Part shown: one piece after another, positions 17,557-25,378 of the stretch | Numbering within the stretch: position 1 is the stretch's first letter | Layout: the number at the start of each line of letters is the position of its first letter | NCBI GenBank assembly: GCA_905213905.1 | Contig: CAJMKD010000010.1 | Coordinates: 20,670 to 84,669, forward strand | Direction: 5' to 3' | DNA from: an uncultured Sutterella sp. | Lineage (GTDB): Bacteria; Pseudomonadota; Gammaproteobacteria; Burkholderiales; Burkholderiaceae_F | Length of the DNA stretch: 64,000 nt | Notes under the pieces: generated by a model | Seen by the model: only the letters and a program-made list of their open reading frames with translations | The model's database searches: none | Told to the model about the DNA's origin: nothing | Translations under genes and position numbers: made by a program

Positions 17557-19038
17557 TCAATGCCGCCAGAAGGCGCGCGTAAAGAGAATCAAAACCGTAA
17601 AGAGCTCAAGACGGCCGAGGAGCATCAGGAACGTGCAGATGCCAAGCTGCAGGTCCGTGAGGCTCGAGAAATTGCCGGCCGCTTCGAGTTCTCCGAGCGG
17701 TATGCCGAGGTTCGTAATGCAGGCGTAGGCGCTCGAGAGGGCTTCAATCGTGCCGAGCCCCGAAACCATCAGCGCCAGCGAGCCCGCTGAAATGGAGAGA
17801 ATCCAGACGATGAAGTAGACGCAGACGGCTGAGAAAATGCCGCGGCTGATGACCGTGCGTCCTACCATCAGCGGGAAGACCGCGTTCGGCATCAAGAGAT
17901 GCTTGAATTCGCGGGAGACTTCTTTGAGCAGAATAATGACGCGGATCATACGGATGCCGCCCCCGGTGGAGCCTGCGCAGGTCGAGAAAGCGGCCGCGCC
18001 CATGAGAAGGTACGTGAGCGCAGGCGGCCACGCCGAATACGCAAGGTCGGGATGCGTGTAGCCCGTGGTCGACACCGTTGAAAAGACGACGAATGCAGCG
18101 GTGCGAAGCGCGTCGCCCGGGGCGGTCTCGATCCCGTCGTGCATGAGCACAAGCGTGAGAATCGCCGTGAGCGAAGCGAGAACGCCGAACCAGCCGAGCG
18201 TTTCCGGGTCGCGGAAGTAAAGGAGGGGATTGCGCTTTCGCCAGACGAGAAAGTGCATGGCGAAGTTGCAGCCGCAGATCGCCATAAAGACGATGGCCAC
18301 GAGGTCGACAGCCGGATTGTTGAAGTACCCGAAGCTCGCGTCGTGCGGACTGATGCCCGAGAGGCTCACCGTCGTCATCATGTGCATCACCGCGTCGTCC
18401 CATTCCATGCCGGCGAGGTGGTAGGCGATGGCGCTGACGACCGAAAGGCCGAAATAGATGAGGTAGAGCGCGCGCGCCGTCTCAGCGATGCGTGGTGTGA
18501 GGCGCGTCTCCTTGAGCGGCCCGCTCATTTCCGCCTTCATGATCTGTGCGCCGCCAACGCCCAAGAGCGGCAGGATCGCGACTGAGAAAACGATGAGCCC
18601 CATGCCGCCGATCCAGGCGAGAAGACATCGCCAGCCGTTGATGGATATCGGCAGCCCGTCGATGTCGGTCATCATGGTCGCCCCTGTTGTGGTGAGGCAC
18701 GACATCGTTTCGAAGAACGCTTCGATAAAGCTGTACTGCGGCAGATACAGCATGATCGGCAGCGTCGCCGCTGCGGCAATCGCCGTCCAGGAGAGCGTTA
18801 CGACGAGAAAACCGTGCTGCGCGGTCATCTCTCGCTTGAATTTCCAGAAGGCAATCGTAAGGAGAAGGCCGATCGTGATCGTTGCGGCCGCCGACTGCGC
18901 AAAGACGAAGTCCGCGCCATCCGCCTTGTAGAGACTCACGCCGTACGGGATCAGCATGACGGCGCCGAACCAGATGAGCACGGGTCCGAGCACGTGCAGC
19001 ACCGGAAAGATCAGGTAGGTGATGATCGAAGCGTTCAT
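17557..19038 (-). CDS. trkH: Trk-type potassium uptake membrane subunit
   Basis: 493 residues from ATG 19038, where the family sequence starts (MNASIITYLIFPVLHVLGPV); 29 further upstream residues in frame do not look like TrkH. Four pore-loop segments with the selectivity glycine are visible: SCLTTTGATMMTDIDGLP, TVSLSGIS, STVSTTGYT and ITNLGIPLG. ILLKEVSREFKHLLMPNAVFPL is the cytoplasmic link typical of TrkH. TrkH/KtrB proteins form the K+ channel in the inner membrane and are gated by a TrkA partner; no trkA is nearby. The stop lies within a small GCGGCAT/ATGCCGC hairpin. Confidence 0.92.
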   Translation of the reverse strand: MNASIITYLIFPVLHVLGPVLIWFGAVMLIPYGVSLYKADGADFVFAQSAAATITIGLLLTIAFWKFKREMTAQHGFLVVTLSWTAIAAAATLPIMLYLPQYSFIEAFFETMSCLTTTGATMMTDIDGLPISINGWRCLLAWIGGMGLIVFSVAILPLLGVGGAQIMKAEMSGPLKETRLTPRIAETARALYLIYFGLSVVSAIAYHLAGMEWDDAVMHMMTTVSLSGISPHDASFGYFNNPAVDLVAIVFMAICGCNFAMHFLVWRKRNPLLYFRDPETLGWFGVLASLTAILTLVLMHDGIETAPGDALRTAAFVVFSTVSTTGYTHPDLAYSAWPPALTYLLMGAAAFSTCAGSTGGGIRMIRVIILLKEVSREFKHLLMPNAVFPLMVGRTVISRGIFSAVCVYFIVWILSISAGSLALMVSGLGTIEALSSAYACITNLGIPLGELEAAGNFSSLTDLQLGICTFLMLLGRLELFTVLILFTRAFWRH

Positions 19039-19141
19039 GGGGGCGTCGGCAGCGGGCAGGGCAAAAGCACAGCATGCAAAGAGCCGACGCGCCGAAAGGC
19101 GTGCCGGCTTTTGCAATCGGTGCAAGCCGTTTTAGTGCGCG

Positions 19142-19480
19142 TTACTTTTCAGGATCGGCGGGCGTCTGCGTCGCATCGAGCGCTTCGTCAGCTTCATCCT
19201 CGACGCCGAGCATGTCGATTTCGTCAAACGTATAGAAGGGCATCTTCGCCGGCCAGGCGATCAGTTCGTCTTCGGAAAGCGCAGAGAGCGCCGCAGGGCC
19301 GAGGCGGGCGGAATTGACGGCATAGTTGAGTTTGGCGTAGACGTTCACGAGGTCATGCTTGAGGATGTCCTCGGCGGTTTCTTCGTCCAGATGTTCCTCC
19401 AGTTTGGCCAGCGCCTCGGAAAGCGCGTCGGCGGCATCACTGAGCGTTGCCTGAACCCATTGGGCGGAAATATCGGACAT
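19142..19480 (-). CDS. Small acidic conserved-type hypothetical protein
   Basis: 112 residues. The start MSDISAQWVQ at 19480 is chosen because GGAG lies 8 bases upstream; an in-frame start at 19516 lacks one. The protein is rich in Glu, Asp and Ala and predicted helical (ATLSDAADALSEALAKLEEH), with a central KLNYAVNSARLG and a C-terminal acidic tail (VEDEADEALD). No family was recognised and no signal peptide or membrane segment is seen. It lies 103 bases upstream of trkH on the same strand and could share its transcript. Confidence 0.7.
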   Translation of the reverse strand: MSDISAQWVQATLSDAADALSEALAKLEEHLDEETAEDILKHDLVNVYAKLNYAVNSARLGPAALSALSEDELIAWPAKMPFYTFDEIDMLGVEDEADEALDATQTPADPEK

Positions 19481-19747
19481 TGAAGATTCTCCAAGAAAGC
19501 AAAAAAAGCGGGACAAAAGCCGCAGACAGCTGTCATTTTAGGGCTTCCGGCGCAATGCGCCAAGGAGGACTTCATTGGCGCGCTTCACAACCCATGACGC
19601 TTCGCAGTCCCAAACGCTGATTGAATATGAGCAGGCGGCCCGCATCTCCTGGGGCCGCTGCGATCAGAGCTTTTTTCGGCGACAATGCCGGCGGTCTTCC
19701 GGGAGGCGCTTCCCGGCGCCTCAGAGCTGCCCAACTTTCGTTGCCGG

Positions 19748-21019
19748 CTAACTGACGCTCTTTCTGTTTCGGTAGATCAGCCCGAGGACGACAGCAAGAA
19801 GCATTGACACGCATAAGAACGCGCCCTGCAGCGAAAAGACTTTCGAAATAGCGCCAATGAAGGCCGGCCCCACCAGCAGGCCGCCGTAGCCGGCTGTGGA
19901 CACGATCATGATGGCGCGGATGGAATCCATCTCAGAGGTGCGTGAGGCTGCCGAAATCAAAATCGGCGCTACGTTGGCTAAGCCCAAGCCCATCAAAAAG
20001 AGAGAAAAAAGCGCAACAGCCGGATGTGGGATCAGCACCAAAAGAAGCAGCGAAGCCAGAATCACGCTGACGCCGATCCGCAGCATTTCATAGGCGCCGA
20101 AGTAGGTTGTGAGTCTGTCGCCCGCCAATCTTGAAATTGCCATCGCTATGACGAAAAGCGTGTAGCCGATGGCGCTTGCATCCTGAGGCACGGACGCAAA
20201 GTCGCGCAAATAAATCGCGCTCCAGTCAAGCATGCTGCCTTCGGTGAGAAATACCACGGCGCAAATGACGGACAAGATGGCGACGACACCGGTGATCCGC
20301 GTGCTGCTGCCGGCTTTCCCTGGCTTGGGAAGCGGGGCGATTTTCTCGTTGCGGACGTCTTTAAGAATGACAATCAGCGCAACAATGAGGCAAGCCATCA
20401 TGGCGCTTACTGCCGTTATCGGAGATAGGCCAGCGATGAACATCGTTGTCAAAAGCACTGCCGATGCAACTTCGCCGATGGAGTAGGCGGCATGCAGGCC
20501 GCTCATCAGGCGCTGTTCCATTCTGTTTTCGAGATTGGTGCCGTAGATGTTGACGCCCACTTCGAGACAGCCGAGCGCGACGCCATACGCCAATAGCGCC
20601 GTGCATGTCAGGGAAAAGCTCGGAATTGAAGCCAAAATCACCAGCAAAACACAGGATGCGAGCCCTGACGCGGCGATGGCGTTGCGTGCGCCGAATTTGC
20701 GCGTGAGCGTCCCTGCAAGCGGCATTCCAACGAAGGAGCCAATGCTGAGGCACAAAAGCAAAAGACCGAGCATCAGCGGATCAAGCGAGAGTTCTGACTG
20801 AATGTACGGGATGATCGGCGCCCAGGAGGCAACGGTAAAACCGCCGGTGAAAAAGCCGATGCGGGCAGCATGAAGCTCAAGCCTGGAGACCGGCTTCACC
20901 GGCTGTGCAGCATGGGTTTTTTCACTGAATCTCGAAGGGGCCTCATTGGAGGAAAGACCCAGGTCAAGGTTGGGCGTCAGGGTCATCGGAAGCTTTGTCT
21001 GTTCATTTTTGTATCCCAT
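19748..21019 (-). CDS. MFS transporter (YbjJ/FucP-like)
   Basis: 423 residues with 12 likely membrane segments after a ~45-residue polar N-terminus. Motifs are GSFVGMPLAGTLTRKFGARN (the MFS loop 2-3 pattern), GCLEVGVNIYG, and GLHAAYSIGEVASAVL, close to E. coli YbjJ and related sugar- or metabolite-type permeases. The substrate is unknown. The ATG at 21019 has a weak AAGTGAG upstream; ATG 20986 is an alternative. It is divergent from a LysR gene across 98 bases, and that regulator is its likely controller. Confidence 0.85.
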   Translation of the reverse strand: MGYKNEQTKLPMTLTPNLDLGLSSNEAPSRFSEKTHAAQPVKPVSRLELHAARIGFFTGGFTVASWAPIIPYIQSELSLDPLMLGLLLLCLSIGSFVGMPLAGTLTRKFGARNAIAASGLASCVLLVILASIPSFSLTCTALLAYGVALGCLEVGVNIYGTNLENRMEQRLMSGLHAAYSIGEVASAVLLTTMFIAGLSPITAVSAMMACLIVALIVILKDVRNEKIAPLPKPGKAGSSTRITGVVAILSVICAVVFLTEGSMLDWSAIYLRDFASVPQDASAIGYTLFVIAMAISRLAGDRLTTYFGAYEMLRIGVSVILASLLLLVLIPHPAVALFSLFLMGLGLANVAPILISAASRTSEMDSIRAIMIVSTAGYGGLLVGPAFIGAISKVFSLQGAFLCVSMLLAVVLGLIYRNRKSVS

Positions 21020-21117
21020 AATAACTCACTTTCTTGATTGGCACAGTCGTTATTTTTCCATCAAAAATATGAATTAGCGAGTTAGAATTCATCAGAAAAT
21101 TGATGGAGGCAACGCGC

Positions 21118-22026
21118 ATGAACTGGACAATTGACGAAATTCGCTCTTTCGTCGCCGTGGCTCAAACGGGTTCGTTTTCCGGCGCTGCCCGCCTTCTGCA
21201 GCGAGCACAGTCGGTGGTGTCCACGCATATAGCGGGGCTTGAGGCCGAGCTTGGGTACCAGCTCTTCGAGCGTACGCCTAAACCGCGCATGACGCCCCGC
21301 GCCGAAGAGCTTCTGCTGAGCGCTCGGCGTGTGCTGGCGGAAACCGAGCGCATGCAGCTGCGGGCGCGCGAACTTGCAAAATGCGCTGCGCCTTCGCTCT
21401 ACATGGGAATAGACCTTGCGCTTGAAGTGCCGGTTCTGATTGACTGGATGCAGCAGTTTTCAGCGCTTTTCCCGAGCACGCGCATTACGATGGAAAACAT
21501 CACCGGTTACGAAGCCGAGTGGTTTTTCTCGAAGGTCGGCATGAATTTGGCTTTGGTTTTTTCGTCCGAACCGACGCTGGAAAATTCCGAGCGGATTTTG
21601 GGGTATTCGTCTCAGTGCATCGTGGTGGCGAAAAACCATCCGCTTGCGGGCATTCCCAACCCGACCGTTGAGGATTTGCGACGCTATCGGCAGCTTGTGG
21701 TCTATGCGGTGGCTCCTGGCGTTGAGCACCCGCATGTCATCAGCGCGGATCACTGGGAGGTCGACAGCGGCTTGTGGGCGCTCGGCTTGGCCGCCAAAGG
21801 CATCGGCTGGGCCATCTTGCCGCGCTGCCTTTTGCTCGGCCGCTCGATTTACAAAAATGCTGTCGTTGAGATCAAGCCGCCTTTTGCGCTTGAACCCGAA
21901 CGGCTGGTCTTACGGTACCGCGCGGGCGAAGTCAGCACCGAGATCCTGGATTGGTGGGAAAAGAAGATCATCCATTACCGCCGTACCATCGGGCTCACGG
22001 ACAGTCCGGCTTCAAAGCCGGATTAG
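21118..22026 (+). CDS. LysR-family regulator, divergent from MFS transporter
   Basis: 302 residues. ATG 21118 is favoured because GGAGG (21105-21109) is 8 bases upstream; TTG 21100 and ATG 21103 are in frame. The N-terminal HTH reads IRSFVAVAQTGSFSGAARLL, then VSTHIAGLEAELGYQLFER. The effector domain follows with the usual SQCIVVAKNHPLAG and WAILPRCL segments. The divergent intergenic DNA contains TAACTC and GAGTTA half-sites near its two ends. It probably controls the MFS gene; the inducer is unknown. Confidence 0.88.
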   Translation: MNWTIDEIRSFVAVAQTGSFSGAARLLQRAQSVVSTHIAGLEAELGYQLFERTPKPRMTPRAEELLLSARRVLAETERMQLRARELAKCAAPSLYMGIDLALEVPVLIDWMQQFSALFPSTRITMENITGYEAEWFFSKVGMNLALVFSSEPTLENSERILGYSSQCIVVAKNHPLAGIPNPTVEDLRRYRQLVVYAVAPGVEHPHVISADHWEVDSGLWALGLAAKGIGWAILPRCLLLGRSIYKNAVVEIKPPFALEPERLVLRYRAGEVSTEILDWWEKKIIHYRRTIGLTDSPASKPD

Positions 22027-22102
22027 GGGCGGAAAGAAGGTCTTCCGGGCGGCTTTTCCGAGCAACGAAGCTGCGGTTTACGACGCTTGAAGGTCATATT
22101 GA

Positions 22103-22112
22103 TAGCCGGCTA
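22103..22112. promoter_or_regulatory. Predicted MarR operator, site 1 (TAGCCGGCTA)
   Basis: Perfect 10-base palindrome 72 bases before the marR ATG. The same core, TAGCCGACTA, appears at 22901-22910 just before hlyD. TAGAAT at 22133-22138 is a plausible -10 for marR, which would put this site over the -35 region. Confidence 0.55.
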
Positions 22113-22183
22113 ACGAATCGATCGAATTGCGCTAGAATGCGCAGTTGCTGTTCCGATTAATCTTTTTTCGAGCCGCTTTGTTC

Positions 22184-22807
22184 ATGAATCCCAGACGCAG
22201 AAAGCTTCCTTCGCGCGAAACGCTCAGGCGTGTCGACGGCGCCCGTGCGAGCGATCTGGATGTGGCCGGCGTGGACGTGACGCTGCACCTCATTCGGACA
22301 GCAGACATTATTCGAAGCGAAATCTATACGCACCTCTTTGAGGAAAGCGGACTCTCCGAAGGCAAGTTTTCGCTCCTGATGACGCTTCGTGCGCACAGCC
22401 AGCCGATGACCGTGAGAGAGCTCGCTGAAAGTCTCGGCGTTGCGGATCCGACGATTTCAATCATGATCAAGCGCATGCTGCGCGAAGCCGATCCGCTCAT
22501 CCGACGCATCGCCAATCCCGCCGACAAGCGGAGCATTCTGATCACGCTTACGGAAACGGGCAATGCGCTGATCGACGCCGCGCTGCCGAAGCATTTGACA
22601 GAAATTGCCCGCTTTTCTGCGCCGCTCAACAGCGTCGAGCGGGATACGCTCGTCAGTCTTCTTAAAAAACTCATCACGCCGCTCCCAGCTTTGACGACAG
22701 AGGCAGGCGAAGAAAAAGCGCCGACAACGACCGACGCTGCCGCTGAAGCGGCGGATCCTGCGCTTGAAAGACGACCGCGCACGCTTCGTGCGCCGCTGCC
22801 AGCCTGA
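22184..22807 (+). CDS. MarR-family transcriptional regulator
   Basis: 207 residues from ATG 22184 (MNPRRRKL); a TTG at 22145 is in frame. The winged-helix core is clear: FSLLMTLRAHSQPMTVRELA, then ESLGVADPTISIMIKRM, and the wing RRIANPADKRSILITLTETG. MarR proteins are dimeric repressors released by small phenolic or toxic compounds. The C-terminal tail is long and acidic/Ala-rich. It lies directly before an HlyD-type gene and an ABC-2 permease, and the two upstream regions share a palindrome, so it probably represses both its own gene and the efflux genes. Confidence 0.9.
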   Translation: MNPRRRKLPSRETLRRVDGARASDLDVAGVDVTLHLIRTADIIRSEIYTHLFEESGLSEGKFSLLMTLRAHSQPMTVRELAESLGVADPTISIMIKRMLREADPLIRRIANPADKRSILITLTETGNALIDAALPKHLTEIARFSAPLNSVERDTLVSLLKKLITPLPALTTEAGEEKAPTTTDAAAEAADPALERRPRTLRAPLPA

Positions 22808-22895
22808 AAACAGCTGGGCGTTGCACACCTGCTTCTTTGCCGGCATGCATGGTCCCTCAGCCATGCAAAGCGTGCCGGGCGTTTTGCTCAACTTT

Positions 22896-22914
22896 TTAAT
22901 TAGCCGACTAATAA
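22896..22914. promoter_or_regulatory. Predicted MarR operator, site 2 before hlyD-like gene
   Basis: TTAATTAGCCGACTAATAA contains ATTAG-CCGA-CTAAT and the core TAGCCGACTA shared with site 1. It ends 2 bases before ATG 22917, so bound repressor would cover the start region. No Shine-Dalgarno is visible there, so a leaderless or very short-leader mRNA is possible. Confidence 0.55.
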
Positions 22915-22916
22915 AA

Positions 22917-24056
22917 ATGACATTTTCAAGAAAGGAAAAGAAAGACTATCTGCGCACAACCTTTGCTTTTGCTGCGGTTTGTCTTGTTGCCGGCTCTCTC
23001 ATCTGGCTGGGTAACCGCAACGATGCGATCTCCGAGGGAGAGCGCCTGAAGGCGGGCGTTTTGACGGCGCACCAGGTGAAGGCTGCTTTTCAGGGCGTCG
23101 GCGGGCGAATTCTGCTGCGTCCGCACGAAGAAAGCGACCGCATCGCGGCGGGCGACGTCATCATGACGCTCGATCCGACCGATACGGATATTTCAATACG
23201 TGAGTCGAAAGCCTCGATTGCTTCGCTAGACGCGCAAATTGCGGAACTTGAGGGCTCCATTGAACTTGCGCTGCGAACGGCGGACGCGAACGAAGCAGCG
23301 ACATGGCGCCAGATTGAAGAGGCGGAAGCCGCAAGGCGCACGCAGTCGGCCACAACTGAAAAGGCAAAGCTTGACTACGAGCGCGCTGTGCGGCTCCATC
23401 CGTCGGGCGCCGTTTCGAAGGCTGCGCTCGACGAAGCCAAGGCGGCTTATGATGCGGGACGCGCATCGCTGCGCGCTGCTGAGCGTGCCATTTCTGCGCT
23501 TGCTGTCGGTGCGGATGAAGCGGCGATCCAAAAGCTCAAGAAGACAGGGCGCGCGGACGGCATGCGGCTTTCTGCCATTGAAAACGCCCGCTTCGAAGCG
23601 CAGAACATGCGCAATACGCTCGCCAACCTCAAGGCCTCGCGGGAGGCGGCCGCGGCGCGCCTTGACGCGCTCCTTGTCGACAAGGAACGTCTGACGCTCA
23701 AGTCGCCGCAGTCGGGCAAGATTCTCGAGCTGCTTTTCGAGCCCGGAGAAATCGTGGCGGCAGGCACGCCCGTGGTCCTTCTGGAAACGGATCGTCGCTA
23801 CGTTGAAATTTACGTCGGCGAAAACGATGCGAGCCGCTATGCGCCGGGCTCGTCCGTCGAACTTGCGGCGCCCGCCATCGGGAGCACGTTTGAAGGGCGC
23901 GTGCGCTTCTGTGAAGCGGCGCCGGATTTCGCGGAGCTTCGCATGGTGCGCGAGCGCGGCCAGGCCAATCTCACGCTCTTCAAGGTCCGCATTGATGTAC
24001 CCTCCGATGTGCCGGGACTCTTGACGGGCATGACCGTTGAGGTGCGAAATGAGTAA
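22917..24056 (+). CDS. HlyD-type membrane fusion protein (EmrA/YhiI-like)
   Basis: 379 residues from ATG 22917, where a short Lys/Arg N-terminus precedes one membrane anchor (TFAFAAVCLVAGSLIWLGN). Then come the first lipoyl half (RILLRPHEESDRIAAGDVIM), a long Ala/Glu coiled coil (about 75-240), the second lipoyl half (LKSPQSGKILELLFEPGEIV) and a beta-barrel domain. Such adaptors link an inner-membrane pump to an outer-membrane channel. The stop overlaps the permease start by 8 bases, showing translational coupling. No outer-membrane TolC partner is adjacent. Confidence 0.88.
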   Translation: MTFSRKEKKDYLRTTFAFAAVCLVAGSLIWLGNRNDAISEGERLKAGVLTAHQVKAAFQGVGGRILLRPHEESDRIAAGDVIMTLDPTDTDISIRESKASIASLDAQIAELEGSIELALRTADANEAATWRQIEEAEAARRTQSATTEKAKLDYERAVRLHPSGAVSKAALDEAKAAYDAGRASLRAAERAISALAVGADEAAIQKLKKTGRADGMRLSAIENARFEAQNMRNTLANLKASREAAAARLDALLVDKERLTLKSPQSGKILELLFEPGEIVAAGTPVVLLETDRRYVEIYVGENDASRYAPGSSVELAAPAIGSTFEGRVRFCEAAPDFAELRMVRERGQANLTLFKVRIDVPSDVPGLLTGMTVEVRNE

Positions 24057-25311
24057 AGGCGGCATTTTGGCGCAAAGCTTTTTCGACGAATGGGCCGCGA
24101 TGTTTTCCGGGCATTTTGTGCCCTATCACAAGCTCGCGGTGCTGGTCGCGCTCATCACGTCGTTCTTCTTCTCGATCACGTTTTCGCACGACATCGTATT
24201 CGAGGCGCCTGTCGCCGTGATTGATCTCGATGCAAGCCGCTATTCTGCGCAGTTCATCGAAAAGCTCAATGCGTCGCCCTACATCAGCGTGCGGGAGGTG
24301 CTGCATTCGCCGGCCGATTCCCGAAAACTCACTCGACACGACCGCGTTCAGGGCGTTCTCTATCTGCCGCACGGCTTGGCCGAATCGGTCATTCGCGGCG
24401 ACAAGACGGTGCGGGTGGGGTTCTTTGCCGACGACAGCAACACCGCGCAGAACGGCGAAATATTCAATGTTCTCAATGAAGTGGTAGCAAGCGAGGGCGC
24501 AAGCGTTTCCGTTTCGCGCGCGGGCGGCGTCGGCACGCTTGCGCAGAACGAGCCGGAAACGGAATCAACGCTTTCGCCGCTGCGGGTCGTGACGCGCTAC
24601 CTCAGCAACCCGACCGGCCAGGAAGCGACGGGCACCGTCGTCAATTTTCTATTCTTCTTCTCGATGATGTACCTCGGTATGACCTGCCTCATGCTTCCGG
24701 GCCGGCTGCGGGTGACGCACCGCTGGGCGCCCGATGTGCTGAGCGGCTCAGTGCTCGCGCTCCTGGTGCGCGTGGTGCCTTATGCGCTCATCTGCACGGC
24801 GGCCGTTTCGACGGCGCTCGCGGTGCTCATCAATCTCGGGCAGCTTCGATTTGCCGGCAACGGGCTGCTTTTTGTTGTCCTTCTCTTTCTTTGTGCGGTT
24901 GCCAACGGCTGGGTGGCGCTGCTGCTCGCCTGGCGATGCTCGACGCCGGGCGACGGGGCGAGCTTCATGATCTGGCTTGTGCCGCCTGGCTTCATCCTGG
25001 GCGGCGCAACGATGGCGATCGGCTTTGCGCAGCCTTGGATGCAGTTTCTCTCGAAAGGCATCCCGCTCGTGCGGCTTTTCAGCTTTTGGCGGGACGTTGG
25101 CCTGCGCGGCTTGGAGTTTTCGGCAGTAGCCGCCTCGATCGGCTGGTTTTTGCTCTATCTCGTCTTTCTCGGCGTTCTTGTCGGCATCCGATTCCGACTG
25201 GATGAGCGCCGCCGGCGAAAGGAAGTTCGGGCGTTTTGGCGGGAGCTTGCAGCGGCTGGTCCCGCCAAGCAGCCTCTCCGGCCGCTCACGTCAGAAAAAG
25301 CCGCGCGCTAG
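24049..25311 (+). CDS. ABC-2 type permease (YhhJ-like)
   Basis: 420 residues. ATG 24049 overlaps the hlyD-like stop (ATGAGTAA). The first membrane helix (LAVLVALITSFFFSITFSH) is followed by a large periplasmic domain with AVIDLDASRYSAQFIEKL and the later QGVLYLPHGLAESV, then five to six C-terminal helices, as in ABC-2 permeases of the YhhJ/YbhR group. These work with an ATPase, but none is encoded next to it here, and no second permease follows. The pair with HlyD and MarR suggests efflux of a toxic organic compound; the substrate is unknown. Confidence 0.85.
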   Translation: MSKGGILAQSFFDEWAAMFSGHFVPYHKLAVLVALITSFFFSITFSHDIVFEAPVAVIDLDASRYSAQFIEKLNASPYISVREVLHSPADSRKLTRHDRVQGVLYLPHGLAESVIRGDKTVRVGFFADDSNTAQNGEIFNVLNEVVASEGASVSVSRAGGVGTLAQNEPETESTLSPLRVVTRYLSNPTGQEATGTVVNFLFFFSMMYLGMTCLMLPGRLRVTHRWAPDVLSGSVLALLVRVVPYALICTAAVSTALAVLINLGQLRFAGNGLLFVVLLFLCAVANGWVALLLAWRCSTPGDGASFMIWLVPPGFILGGATMAIGFAQPWMQFLSKGIPLVRLFSFWRDVGLRGLEFSAVAASIGWFLLYLVFLGVLVGIRFRLDERRRRKEVRAFWRELAAAGPAKQPLRPLTSEKAAR

Positions 25312-25378
25312 CGGCGTTCTGCTGCATCGGCAAATTGCGGCGGACTGCATCCGCCGCAATCGAAGGCAGGAGACGCAG

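Noticed and set aside
19600..19690. Plus-strand hairpin GCGGCC/GGCCGC before a T6 run as terminator
   Set aside because: The T-run is about 14 bases away from the stem and no plus-strand gene ends upstream, so it was not listed.
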